A DNA stretch of 64,000 nucleotides from Heliocidaris tuberculata. Lineage: Eukaryota; Echinodermata; Echinoidea; Camarodonta; Echinometridae. The stretch covers positions 23,108,359-23,172,358 of the forward strand of contig CM046832.1 of the NCBI GenBank assembly GCA_025618425.1, written 5' to 3'. The notes beneath the pieces are model-generated. The model was not told where the DNA came from and did not search any database. It saw nothing but the letters and a program-made list of their open reading frames with translations. The translations under genes were made by a program, and so were the position numbers. Below are positions 11,661 to 22,977 of the stretch, piece by piece. Position 1 is the first letter of the stretch. Every line of letters begins with the position of its first letter.

Positions 11661-13130
11661 TAAGCATGACACATAACTGTATATTCATGTTGCCTGTTTT
11701 TATTTTTTAAATAAAATTCACTGTTGGATACTTCAATTTACAAACACTCTTGATATAATTCAAACCAGTCTTTACATACATGCACGTGCAGTTTGTATTA
11801 GCATCAAACAAGTACATGTGCGTAGGCCTGATATGTAAAATCACATTTTGCACAAAGTGTTCAACAAAGCTTGAACATTTTACTTTTCTCAGTAAGCAGT
11901 GATGTATTTTATTTATTCATGATTAAATGTGATCATGTCTTCCAAACTAAGCAGGTAACCATTGTAAGTTCTAAGCCCATGAATTGTACTTTACTAGTAT
12001 TTTTGAAGTGTAAAAGTCCTACTCACAGGTGCATTGAAAACCACTTCCAAAGTGAATGATTACTACATCTCATACCCCTAAGTGGTAGCTTTTGGAGCAC
12101 ATCAGTAAAAATTACATCTCAGCAACAGTCAATAACTATGTACATCAGAGATTTCACATCTGGCACCTGAAGTATGGCAACTTCATGGTCCTGATTAGAA
12201 AGCTGTCAAGTCTCGAAATTCACTTCCATCTCATTCATTCAAATTTTAAATATGGGACAAGGATTATCCCTATTACATGTAGATTAACTTTAAAAAAGAC
12301 ATGTATTCAAAATCATACCAAAAAAAAATATTCTTAGTACATTATTATTGTCATAATATTCAATCCATTCACTGTACTTGAGAAAGGCTTTAAAATGTTA
12401 TTTAATTTGTACTCACAGACAAAATACAGAACATTGAATTATTTATCATTTTAGGATATTTCACTGCTCCCACTACAAATCAAATACATGCAATAACCCA
12501 TGATTCCACACAAAATTACAAAATTATAAGATAGATGGAGCAATGACTATGAGAGGGCATATGAATCATGAAAGCTAATCTGCAGAATCACAGTATTCCA
12601 CACAATATGACTCTGCTTGTGAGAATAACTGGCTGAAAAAATTTTAACTTTCAAAATTGTGATAAAACATGTCACACATGTTTTGGAAAATTTCTTTCTG
12701 AAGATGTCATGTGTTATGAGTGAAGCTCATCTGCATATTAACTGAAAAACATACGACTTTACTCTTTTTAAAAACTTTGTTCTTGCAAATTTGATCAACC
12801 AGACTATTTTGCGAGAGGTTAAATTTGAGATTGGGGAATCAACAAGCAGCGATGATAATTATACATTCGCAAAGTGAAGGTGAATTAGCACAGCCTGCAT
12901 TGCATACAGCCATGCTGCGCTAGTATGTATGAATGTTGCCAATATTTTAGCATGTTAAATTCATGAAAATAAACCCCCTGCAGAATATATGGCATATACA
13001 AAAATTTCTGTAATTTTAATGCATGTACTTCATGGGAATCACGGCCCTTCCCCGCTCCTACTACTGCAGTTGATTTACAGAAATGTTCATATGACAGTTC
13101 ATAAAAGTTCTTCTCAAAACCTGCTTCTTT
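11661..13130. other. Non-coding, nothing recognised
   Basis: AT-rich sequence. Short open frames have no splice context or recognisable domains. Confidence 0.45.
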
Positions 13131-13158
13131 GTCCTTTGGGATGAATCTTGTTTAGTTT

Positions 13159-13341
13159 TCTGGTAGGAGGTGAAGCATGGCTAAAGTTATATCTCATATT
13201 CAAAGCAAGAAGGTCTTTCAGACAAGTCTTGAGTAGAATCTTCTCATTCTGGTAGGAGGTGAAGCATGGCTGAAGTTATATCTCACATTCAAAGCAAGAA
13301 GGTCTTTCAGACAATTAAGTCTTGAGCAGAATCTTCTCATC
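13159..13341. repeat. Tandem duplication of ~90 bp
   Basis: Two adjacent units begin CTGGTAGGAGGTGAAGCATGG (13159 and 13249) and run 89 and about 93 bp. The second has a 4-nt insertion (AATT) relative to the first. Read on the minus strand, the first unit has an open frame (KILLKTCLKDLLALNMRY) that the insertion breaks in the second. It lies just downstream of the small minus-strand gene and could be part of its 3' UTR. Confidence 0.8.
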
Positions 13342-13491
13342 TTTGCTCATTTCTGCAGCTTGTACCAGCTTACCTGCATAAATTTTTTTCTCTTTCATTC
13401 TTTTTCTTGTGAATGGTTTATCCTCTGTTTTGTCTTTTTCCCCCATTTGATGCATTGGACTGGAAGAACATGGTGAACCCTTGCCTAAAGT

Positions 13492-13601
13492 TCACATTGC
13501 CTCAGTCATTGTTGTTGGACCTCCAAATGTGGCTCCATTACTGCTTCTGTCTCGCATGGAATAACGATGGTCCTTGTAGCTGGGAGCATTGTTTTCAAAG
13601 A
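13492..13601 (-). CDS. Second and last coding exon of a small 58-residue protein
   Basis: On the minus strand a strong acceptor (tgtttccttgtag) opens a 110-nt stretch encoding 35 residues and a TGA (13492-13494). It includes NNAPSYKDHRYSMRDRSS and GGPTTMTEAM. Entry phase 1 exactly matches the exit phase of the exon at 14469-14535, the junction codon becoming GTC (Val). A donor-like atgcaggtaagc lies about 110 nt further on, so transcripts may continue past the stop. Family not recognised. Confidence 0.6.
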
Positions 13602-13912
13602 CTACAAGGAAACAGAAAAATATAAGAGATTTAATGCCATTTGCTCTTGTATAAAAAATGAAATACCATGCTATTTGATTTAAAAACACACTCACCTTCT
13701 CCTACTTTAATGTATATTGAACTTTTGAAGTGGCATTAAATCCCCATACTAGCATACTGCCCGGAGTGAATGGGGGAGGGGGCTATTTCAACAATAACGC
13801 TGATTGGTCAAAATGTGATTGGGTCTATTAATAGATTGTCTTCATCCAATAATTTTAGTAATATTGTAAAATAGGACATGCCATTCATTCACGCAGCATA
13901 GCAGTACTTCAA

Positions 13913-14110
13913 TGCTAGATTACCTGATTCAACATGTTCAACTCTTACTATGCTACAAATTTGGGGTTTCGGAGTTGAAACTGAAATTTTAAATAGTATT
14001 TTCCTCTCATGTATGAATGATCTAGAATGGACCATAGCCTGCTTACACATACAAAAGCTACTGAAGGATATTCACCTGTGAAATCTAATGTGGAGTACAA
14101 GCTTGTATGT
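13913..14110 (+). repeat. Dispersed repeat, copy 2
   Basis: Direct-orientation relative of 6829-7049, with the same opening GCTAGATTACCTGATTCA and the same close GTGGAGTACAAGCTTGTATG. It is moderately diverged. Confidence 0.7.
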
Positions 14111-14468
14111 ATTGTAAGTGATATTTGTATCAATCATGCATAGCTTTGCTAGAAAGTAACTGCTTAATTCATAATAAAAATGGTTGTTTAGACATTAATA
14201 TTTTCATAATAAAACAGCCTTCCTACAATATTGTGATATCCTATAAAGGAAATAATTATTTGTGGGTAAATTCAACTGATTTTTTAGTTAAGCCCACGCA
14301 AAACTCAAACTAAACTAAAGGAGTAAATCCATAACACAAATACCAATGCATGGGACTGGTAGTTGAAAAGTTGGGCCTACGGTTCATGCAAATAAAACCT
14401 GGAGAAAATTAGACTGTTCATAATAATGCTTTCCCCAAATACACAAAAATATAACTCTAATTAAATAC

Positions 14469-14535
14469 CTCCATGTTCTGCTCTTTCTTGCTTCTTCCTG
14501 GCCCTCTCAATCTTAGTTTTGTTGGTGAATTGCAT
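14469..14535 (-). CDS. First coding exon of a small 58-residue protein
   Basis: On the minus strand, ATG opens 22 codons (MQFTNKTKIERARKKQERAE then HG) plus one base before a gtattt donor. The peptide is strongly basic and helical in character. Joined to 13492-13601 it gives 58 residues. Two inverted CCAAT boxes lie about 80 and 120 nt upstream (14616, 14656), as expected of a promoter for a gene reading leftwards. The acidic exon at 3565-3663 would also fit in phase, so alternative downstream exons are possible. Function unknown. Confidence 0.6.
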
Positions 14536-14615
14536 GATTCAATGGTCATGGTATACGATGCTCTGTGTGGCAGACATGGTACATGCACACAAACACTCAG
14601 AGTACAGGGGTTGTG

Positions 14616-14660
14616 ATTGGCCATTTGCACTCAGGTCTCTAATAGCCGAGCTGTGATTGG
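14616..14660 (-). promoter_or_regulatory. Two CCAAT boxes upstream of the small minus-strand gene
   Basis: GGCCAATCAC and GACCAATCAC on the minus strand (attgg at 14616-14620 and 14656-14660), 40 nt apart. They lie 80 to 125 nt upstream of the ATG at 14535. Spacing and orientation suit NF-Y-type promoter boxes. No TATA box is evident. Confidence 0.5.
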
Positions 14661-15945
14661 TCACTTAAGGAGCAGATATGACATCATCACTGCAGGAAAG
14701 CTGTCTGCTAATTGTAGCAACTTTATATCAAAATTGTGAAAATATGCCCAAAATGTGCAAATGGGAACATTCACCATTGCTCTTAGATATATGTCCATTA
14801 ATCATTTATGACAAAATTAAGTACTTCCCAGATATGGACCACGGAACTGAAGAATTTTGAGGCTCGGCCCACGGCCTATTAAGGCATAATAGAAGAGCTT
14901 TTCAGGTATCTGTAGTATGTGACTGCCAGGCTAAAATGTACTATTCATGTGTTAATTGCACAGATACCAAGCAAGCTATGCCTTGTCAGATGGTCAATGC
15001 AGTGGCGGATCCAGGATTTCTTGAGGGAGGGGCTCAATATTCACAAAATTTTCTGACAAGCAAAAAAAAAAAAAAAGGTCCTCAGCATTTTCAGCATTTT
15101 TGGGCCCCTTTTTAACTCAAAAATTTTCTGACAAGCAAAAAAAAAAAGAAAAAAAAAAAGTGTCCTCAGCATTTTTGGGCCCCCTTTTTGGTCCCAGAGG
15201 AGGGGCCCTCCCCCCTGGATCCGCCACTGGGTCAATGGTGTGTTTACATAATCCTGACAATATTTTTTGGCTACTTTTGAGAAGGCAATACATTGATAGC
15301 TTATTAATCAAAAGACCAATTAACACCAAATTGCACCTCAATAAGGTTATTATACTCAAAGTTTTGTTATTAAAATTTAAAGTGAATTGAGTAAAACACT
15401 TTTATAGTCAGAAGGTAAGAAAATTGTTTTCTTTGCATACAAAGCATGGGGGAGGCAAAAGGTTATCAAAGGGCACTTTGGGGCTTTCATTTCAGGGAGT
15501 CTGCATGGCACCCCCTTCCCGTTGGACAATTTTGTCAGTTTTTATACATGTGGAATGTACATCCATAGTTCTTCCTTCTGACAAAATTTGGTCCGTGGGC
15601 ATCAAGGGGAAAATTTACCCCAATTTTTAGGAGCCGTCTGACATTCCATACTGACGGAAATTTTTGTCAGTTTTTTTTTTTGTGTGTATGTGTGTGTGTG
15701 TGTGTGTGTTTTGTAATGTCCAGTCATACTATTTCCTACTGACAAAGTTTGGTGCATGGGGGGAGATGGGGTGAAATCGACCCGACTTTGGGGTCTCTTT
15801 GGGGGGGGGGGGGGCTCTGGGGGCTAAACCCGGCGGCTACGGTCAGGCTGACAACCTTTTTTGTCAATTACTTAGATGGTCTAAGTAACTTTAAGGGGTC
15901 AAATCTTATGGGTAAAATGGCGGTGACTATTTCGGGACAGGCTCC
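14660..15945. repeat. Right arm of a widely spaced inverted repeat (partner 9724-10700)
   Basis: Reverse-complement relative of 9724-10700, ending GGTGACTATTTCGGGACAGG. It is interrupted by the hAT element at 15000-15229 and a (GT)n run near 15683. The arms are about 4 kb apart and enclose the small minus-strand gene. Confidence 0.7.
15000..15229. mobile_element. hAT MITE with perfect 8-bp duplication
   Basis: The ends are CAGTGGCGGATCCAGG and CCTGGATCCGCCACTG, perfect inverted repeats. They are flanked by GGTCAATG at 14992-14999 and 15230-15237. The same family sits at 51543-51780, and a lone right end is at about 20495-20514. The interior has repeated TTTTCTGACAAGCAAAAA and no gene. Confidence 0.93.
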
Positions 15946-16051
15946 TGGCCTGTAAGTTCATGGTCAGGGATGGATGTCGATCGATTATGTTCTCGGACTG
16001 CAGAGGGAGCGGATGGTAGAGACATTTTATAGCTATATAGACGCCTGCAGG

Positions 16052-16140
16052 CAGTGGCGTACAATAATATTTTGAGGGGCTGCATGAGGGGGGGGGGAGG
16101 GGCTGAGTCATTCAGAAATTTAAATATTTTCTATTGCGCC
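16052..16140. mobile_element. Fragment of a hAT-type element (one end)
   Basis: CAGTGGCGTACAATAAT looks like a hAT terminus, followed by G-rich sequence. No matching opposite end was found. Confidence 0.35.
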
Positions 16141-16504
16141 TGGACCCCATCAATAACTATGGTTCGGATATCAATCCAATGAATGGGGGGACCTTGTCAT
16201 GTTGATATAAGCTGTTGAATAATTTGTTACCTGATGTATTATCTTCCAAAACTGAACTCAGATGACAACACTACTCTTTGAGAAATAGTGAACGGATTAT
16301 TTTAATTCCCAAACCCCACATAAACGTTCTGAAAAAAAGCACACTATACACAGCCAATCAAATATTTAACAAACTCCCCCAAATTGTAAGAACACAAAAC
16401 AACCTGCCGGCCTTCATAAAATGCATCTCAATATTTTTCCAATGACTTTTTGAAAAAATGATGACATTCCTGAAACTTGATCATTGTGTTCGTAAATCAT
16501 TTCT

Positions 16505-16511
<7 letters not shown>

Positions 16512-16542
<31 letters not shown>
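16512..16542. repeat. (CT)n microsatellite
   Basis: About 15 CT units. Confidence 0.9.
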
Positions 16543-16543
<1 letters not shown>

Positions 16544-16756
16544 ATCTCTTTCTTATTTTCTTTATCTCCCCTTTTCTCATTCTCTGCTTCAATTGCGATT
16601 TTTTTTTTTTTTAATTCTTGTAACTTGTAAATTTTTGTAAATATTTGTTGTTGTTGTTATTGATATTTTTCTGTATTGTTTTAAATATGTACGGACTTGC
16701 TGAAAAACAGCCTTGCGGCCGAAGGCAGGTTTTTTATGCCGTATTCAAATATATCA

Positions 16757-16788
16757 TATCAAATCAAATCAAATCAAATCAAATCAAT
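16757..16788. repeat. (ATCAA)n pentanucleotide repeat
   Basis: Six consecutive five-base units of ATCAA. Confidence 0.9.
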
Positions 16789-18517
16789 CGTTTTACATTT
16801 CTTCCGGCTCAGTTTCGAAAGAAATTTCATGATGGTGTATCAGCCTATTGTAAAAGGGGGCTGGTTTATTATAAGGAAATTTTGAGAAAACGAATATATC
16901 TTGGGCGGCCGCATGCAGAGACATAGGCCTCGATGGAAGGGGCCTCGTGGACTCGTTTTGGGGGAGGCTGCAGCGCCAAGCCCCCCCCCCCCCCACACAC
17001 ACACACACACACTAGTCCGTCTGTGCCTGCATGCCTATTTTAGGCTGAATGTGACATTCCCGCCAAATTAAAAAACAAATCATTTATTTTCAATTGATCT
17101 TCTTCTTTCGTATAACGATTTAATTGATAAACAGCACTTACACATGCCATTGATTCAAGCGCAGAGGGATATTGAAAGATATAGGCTTGGCCTAATCATC
17201 TTTAGGCCTCTATCACGTCTATGGGAGAGAAAAAATATGAAAAAAAAGGAGTTGTAAAAATTGTGATTCATGAGGGGAAAAAGTATCGGTTGCTTCGTGA
17301 AGCCAGTTTGAGCACCAACTTTCGGTTTAAGGCCCTTAAAAACTCACCTGGGTCTACATCTTGCGTGGTTACCCAGCAAATATACCCCCTGCCCCCTGTT
17401 TATCAATTTCTGGATACGCCGCGCATATATCTTGCTGATTTATTCAGTGAGTCGCCTTGAGAGCCAAGCCAGTAGTGAAATCAATGCTGTAGGCTGCCCC
17501 TCCCCATCAGGAGCCACCGCGCCGCCCTGTATACCTTGCAAGGATTTAATAGGCTTGTACCTCCTTGGCCATATACTAAATGCATGGATTAAGACCGCAC
17601 GAAACCTCAACATCCATAAAAACACAATACAACAGATAGGGCGAATAACAGGGGCCGCCGCGGAGCGTTTTTGAAAGTGGGGGGGGGGGGGGGGCTTATA
17701 TGATTTCACTAATTAATGAACATTTTCGAAACTTTTTCAAAGGTTTCATGACGTGTCTACTCAAAAAAGTTGGGAGGGGGGCTGGCTGCATCCTCCTCCC
17801 CCCCCCCCCCCCCGGTTCCGTGGCCCATGATAATTAGATTTTGCGAATTGAAGACTTTTATACTAATTGGCAATTAGGTCCAAAAAATTACATTATGGAA
17901 AAGTTTTGAAGCGGTCATTTCACACGTGTTTTAACAAGATGGTTAGCATATTAGTGTGTAGCAGGGGCGTCGATCCTGGGGGGCAGGGCGCAGTTGCCCC
18001 CTCAAAGAAAATATTGGGGGGCAAACATATCGTTTTGCCCCCCCCCCCCCCCAATAAATCCGGAGGTGTAAAATAAAATAAGGAAAATCTGATGCAAAAC
18101 TCGGGAAATAAAACCTTCCAAACAATGAAATACAAAAGGTATTACACGATCAGACTTCATTTTCGCCGCGCGCAAATTCTCTCATTTTCACTCCTTCATG
18201 TAGCCATGGAGAAGCTGGTTTTAAGAGGCGTAAAAAAAAAAATCATACTATACATGTATATATACTTTCATTTGAAATGAAACATACATAATTCAATGCA
18301 AAGTTAGAATTTTCATATTCATTCGGGGTTTTTTTTTCTCTCTCTCTGCCTGTCTACTTTTTCATCTTTTATTAGTGTTTATTTTTTCTATTATTTTGTG
18401 TTATATCTTCTCTCCTCAATTTACTGTTATGTAAGAGATATTTTCCCATCATCTTATCGTTTTCCATGTGCTCTTTAATTCCATTTTCTGTTCATGATAT
18501 CGATATGTATACTTTAC

Positions 18518-18921
18518 TTAAAGGGATTTGGTAACTTTGTGGAGGCTTGATTTAATAAATTGTTGAATTTTGATATCTGTCTTGTATAATGATGTTCAGA
18601 TGGATAAATAAATAGCCAGGCATAGAAAGGTTTTCAAATAATTATATAATGCTATTATTAAGATCTATGACTGAATACTCCCATTTACGAAAGCGTATGG
18701 CCATATGCTTTAGTCTAACACTGAGTCTATGGGGGGAAATGAGTCTGGCATTTCCGGTCACTTGCATAATTTATGTTTACTTTTGTGAAGCACATGATGA
18801 TTTTGAAGTGCTTATTTTTTCCTGGGCTTCATTTTTACACCATATTACATACACAGATAGCATGTAAGGCCAGGCAGCTCAGATTTTATCAAGCCTCTAC
18901 AAAGTTACCAAATCACTTTAA
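18518..18921. mobile_element. TTAA-flanked MITE, family E
   Basis: A 404-bp element bounded by TTAA. The ends are AGGGATTTGGTAACTTTGTG and ACAAAGTTACCAAATCACT, with inverted similarity of about 30 bp reaching GGCTTGAT/ATCAAGCC. Non-coding. Confidence 0.88.
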
Positions 18922-18965
18922 GTTCAAATTGCCATCATAATTATATTTATCAATGCTATGATGAT

Positions 18966-19765
18966 CAGAGGCGACGCTCCCGGAAGGCAGGGGGCACAGC
19001 GCCCCCTCACTTTTTCAAGTACCCCAAAAAGTCCCCCTATTTATTTATGAAAAATGCCCCTTTTCATAGCTGATAAGTGCTCCTTCATCTTCGTATAGTG
19101 CCCCTTTTTTCTTTCTAATAAGTGCCCCTTTTATTTTCTGATAAGTGCGACATCGGTAGATATTGGTATTATATAAGGAATGCATAAAGTCCACAAATGT
19201 GCCTTATATATACAGCTCCAAATAATCAGAGAGGCTTCATAATAATACATTCCCCTACTGATATCACAATAGTAAGACAGTGGAGCAGGGGGTAGGAGGG
19301 GCAATATGCCCAAAATTATACAAGAAGGAGTAGTGCCCCTAAATTATAAAAGGAACGAGGACAATTTTTTTCTAAAATTTTTCCAAAGCTCTTTCGCTAC
19401 GTTCGCTCGCATTTACTATTATCTTCTTATCATATTAAGAAAATCGCTGTATATAATTCAACACCCGTTGCCTTCAGCATTAGAAATAAATCTTAAATTT
19501 TTTGCTCGCTCCCTTCGCTCGCTCGCAAATGAATAATCAGACCATTACACTCAACTGCAAAGAAGTTTTTATCTATATATATAGAACCATGTTAAGATAG
19601 AAACAATATTGTCGAAAATGACCCTCGGTTGTGTATTGATCAGAATGTATATATAAGCCCTACTAATGTCTCAAAGTGGTGTTTTCCGCTGTGTTTCCAC
19701 CCTTTGTAGGTGCCCCTTTTTGTTGGTCCCCCCTCCCCATTTTGAAAGACGCTCCGCCATCCCTA
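18966..19765. mobile_element. hAT element, 800 bp, perfect ATGATGAT duplication
   Basis: It starts CAGAGGCGACGCTCCCGG and ends GCGTC-type sequence GACGCTCCGCCATCCCTA. ATGATGAT flanks both sides (18958-18965 and 19766-19773). The interior has repeated TTCGCTCGC words and no transposase frame. Confidence 0.85.
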
Positions 19766-20059
19766 ATGATGATTGAATTGAGTGCGAAATGAACATTGTT
19801 TATAGGCTGTCTTGCCCCTCTCCCCCCCCCCCCCAATCCGAAAAACGGATCGACGCCCCTGTGTACGAGGCGGGAATAAGGGGGCTGCCGACTCTAAAAT
19901 TTTCACTTGGTAAACACCCCTCCGATCGGCAACGGGTAAATAAGAAAGATAATGTCACGCAAATAAATTTACATGTAGACAGTGTCGGATACGCCATTTG
20001 TGGGTCGTGACGGCACAAATTTCTGACAAGCAAAAACAACATAAACAAACAGTTTATTA

Positions 20060-20235
20060 GGGATCAGCAGTTGGTCTAGCGGTAACGTCTAAAGTCAGCT
20101 CTCTGCATTCGCCTGCAGACTGACTCTGATCGGACTCAGGTTCGAATCTCAGTCACGTCTTTCGGATGGTGACGATCATATTTGATTGATAGGGCCTACA
20201 CGTCGTCTGTAAAACCCAATCAACAACAAAAACGT
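20060..20235 (+). mobile_element. tRNA-derived SINE
   Basis: A pol III A box (TTGGTCTAGCGG, 20071-20082) and a B box (GGTTCGAATC, 20139-20148) lie in tRNA order. They are followed by CACGTCTTTCGGATGGTGACG and a tail of unrelated sequence ending near CAATCAACAACAAAAAC. The A-B spacing and missing acceptor pairing argue for a SINE rather than a working tRNA. Confidence 0.75.
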
Positions 20236-20439
20236 AGAATTTTCGGTTGCCTTTTTTCCCAAAAGAAAATTATCTGACGAGGGGGAAAAAGAGAAAAGGA
20301 TCGAAGGTCAGATTTTTTTCTAATGCCTTTCTTCCATAAGCAAAAAAAACGAAAATAATGGGCCTGGTAATAACAATAATAAAGATTATCTTATTTTCAA
20401 GTGTCCTCTTGGGCCTAGATTACCTGTCGGAGCACAAAT

Positions 20440-20514
20440 GGCGGGGGCACATTTTCTTTCTCATACTCGATAAGGGACTCGATACTATATGGGACCACCC
20501 TGGATCCGCCACTG
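20440..20514. mobile_element. Right-end fragment of the CAGTGGCGGATCC hAT family
   Basis: CCCTGGATCCGCCACTG matches the terminal repeat of the elements at 15000 and 51543. The left end was not found nearby. Confidence 0.5.
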
Positions 20515-20999
20515 GAAGATGAGCTCTGGTGGCGCCGTGCAGCTGCCAATACTGGTGGTGGTGGTTGTGCTGGTCAGGTGCTGGTACTTGGAAATGGTAG
20601 TAGACATTACACATATTGTGCATGCCGAGCGCGCGCTAGCGCTACCGCCGAGATCATACGGCATCCATTTTCGTTACTAGAGACGCCGACACAAAAGTCC
20701 GGGCGAGGAAAGAGGGGTTGTTGCGATTTTGTAAGAACACTTTTCTTTCTGAATGAAAATTGATATAATTTTTATGTACGGCATGCATTAACCATTGTCA
20801 CTTACGCTGTTAATGTTGTCGTCACGAATTTTTGTGATGACGATTGACGATAGATAATGTAAAGTCATAACAATTACATGTCGAATGACTTGTACAGACA
20901 GCTTGGTTCCCTACCCGGGAGCGCTGCGGGCCAGGTTAGGGTATCAACGGTCAGGGTCTACTGCGGCTAGCTGTACGGATTATTTACAGGACTATTTTT

Positions 21000-22315
21000 C
21001 TAATTGTATTGCTTAATGTAAGTGGCAGTAGCTAACGAGGTGGCTCTTGTGACATGTGCTAACACCTGAAAACAGTAGTGTGTTGACCCAAAATGATGAT
21101 GATCTTGTAACTGTATGGGTGGACTCATTTATCAATTATTATCAGTTAATTTTGAAATTTATACAAGAATTAATGAAGCTTATCTGTACACCAGCAAGTT
21201 GTATGTCTCACTGATGTTGTTGTTGATTAGTGTTTTATGGCAATCAGTCAATTTTGACTATTATCACCAACTATTTTTTGTCATTATTTTTTTTTTCAAA
21301 CAAAATTTAGTCATATAAATGATATAATTGACTTCTCTCTTTTTTTTGTATTTTTTTTTCTAATAGTGATTGTATTATACATGTATATCTTTTGTTTGTT
21401 TAAAAATAAAATGGTATCATGCCAGGTTACCGAGTCCTGTTGGTTCTAAATTGTCACCGTCCTGACAAACCTGCTCATGTTTTGTACAAAGGTTTCTCGG
21501 AAACAAGTTTCCTATGTCTCTCGGGTGCAGACAGGGGGCTCCCTTTGGGATAGCTCAATATCTTGAAACTCGAAAGGGAAAGAAAAACAAAATCAAGAAA
21601 ATCAAAGAAGGTTCTTTTCCGAGGAAATTGGTTTCGCACAATCTCGCATTTCTATCAAAAGGAATTTAATAAACATTTATAGCAAGTGCACTGATCTTTA
21701 CTTACAAGTACATAATTTACATGTAACATGTAACATTACATGAGGAGGTAGACTCACATTTATATAAACTGAAAAATATGTCTTGTTGGTTCCTTGCCCA
21801 GAGTCCTTATTTTTATTTATTATTTTTTTAATTTTTAAATTTTTTTTTTTTTTTTTTTGCTCTCCATTGAAGGAGAGGGATTCAGCAGAGCCAGACATGA
21901 AAATTCTCATGGGAGCATATCCTTTAATCAAGTAGACTGATTTTTCCTTCTGTCTCAAACTCAAGGAGTAGGACGGGGCCAGAGGGTTGCGTGTGCGGAC
22001 ACATAATAAAAATAGCTGTCATGTTTGCCGTTGAATTTCAAGAACTATATGCATCAAACAGAACTAACTACTATGAATATTTATAGTAATATTGTACAAC
22101 ATCAGATTTTAAAAGATTAATGAAAATACTGACTTGTTTGAAATAATGTTTGAAATCTGATATCTGGATACCCAACCTGTCCAGACAGACATGTGGGTAT
22201 ACTTCTCAACATACATGTATTATTGAGTGACAGTTTTAGTTTAGGATGGGTCTTTGTTTATCCTTAAAAAATAGTTTTAAATCATTCAAAATTTGTCTTT
22301 TCTTTTTCTTTTTAG
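21000..22315. other. Upstream of the kinesin gene; no coding feature
   Basis: AT-rich sequence with no supported exon. A GC-rich patch at 20900-20940 ends in a donor-like CAG/GTTAGG (20934) and could be a non-coding first exon and promoter, but nothing confirms it. Confidence 0.35.
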
Positions 22316-22503
22316 GTCTGCACCTTCATTTTTTACAAGTGGATCTGACAGCTTTCAACCTCATTGTGCACTATGTAGCTGATAAAAGAGGCAATAAATA
22401 TTTCTAGAGCATCTTTTATCTATGGTCAGTCAAGACTGACTGACCAACGAACCCAGCAACTGGTGTAAGGACCAGTTGCTCACCAGACCTCTTCATCATT
22501 CCA
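22316..22503 (+). other. 5' UTR of the kinesin gene
   Basis: A strong acceptor (tttctttttag) ends at 22315, implying an upstream non-coding exon. There is a TGA in frame with the coding start (near 22439). The first ATG after it is at 22504, which supports that start. Confidence 0.6.
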
Positions 22504-22977
22504 ATGGGAAGTGGGTCCAGCAGCTCTCCAAATACTTCACAGAGAATGCCGGAACCCACCCCGCAACCCAAGCGCCAGAAGCGCGCTCGGGGGCGGGGGG
22601 AATTTGAAGAGGTACAGTTAACCGATCCAAATGCCCCATCGGCATCTCAACCAACGGAACAAAGGCAGGACAATGCTGCTCAAAGGAACAGACAAAAACA
22701 AGACAGAAAACCAAGGAATGTGCCAAATAGTGAAGGGAGTAATGTGCAATATGGTGAAAATGGTGGTCCAGGCTACGCCACAGGACTAGGGGCTGGATAC
22801 GATGGATATCAGCAACATGAGTACAGCGGACCTCAGGACATGTGGCAGTATGGATCCCAATCGGTTCAGCAGCAACAAAGAGTTGTTAATTCACTGCAGC
22901 CCCAAGCGCAACTTGTACCTCAGCCTAACCAAAACCCTGATGAATTCCTCTCAATGGCCCTGCAGTTGCAGGAAATG
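22504..22977 (+). CDS. Kinesin exon 1: start, basic patch, Gln-rich region
   Basis: Encodes residues 1-158. [11 protein letters not shown] (about 23-33) is a candidate nuclear-localisation or microtubule-binding patch. Residues 45-155 are rich in Gln, Asn, Gly and Tyr and look disordered. Donor gtaagt, phase 0. The hydrophobic tail after 22977 in the raw open frame is intron. Confidence 0.85.

Larger units (their letters stand above)
17962..19861. mobile_element. hAT-like element F copy 1, split by two younger insertions
   Basis: The left end is CAGGGGCGTCGATCCTGG and the right end CGGATCGACGCCCCTG. A TTAA MITE (18518-18921) and another hAT (18966-19765) lie inside. A second copy at 51389-51979 confirms the internal order. 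No clean 8-bp duplication survives. Non-coding. Confidence 0.7.

Noticed and set aside
15041..15390. Frames in hAT elements with poly-A/poly-T cores
   Set aside because: Low-complexity transposon interior; no transposase motif.
16458..16640. Frame with a long Ser-Leu run
   Set aside because: Translation of a (CT)n microsatellite.
20060..20150. tRNA gene
   Set aside because: A and B boxes are present, but no acceptor or anticodon stem pairing is evident and the spacing is too long. A tRNA-derived SINE fits better.
20518..20580. Signal-peptide-like frame MSSGGAVQLPILVVVVVLVR
   Set aside because: The Val run comes from a GGT/GTG repeat and the only donor nearby (gtgctg) is poor. The complementary strand has an equally plausible frame.
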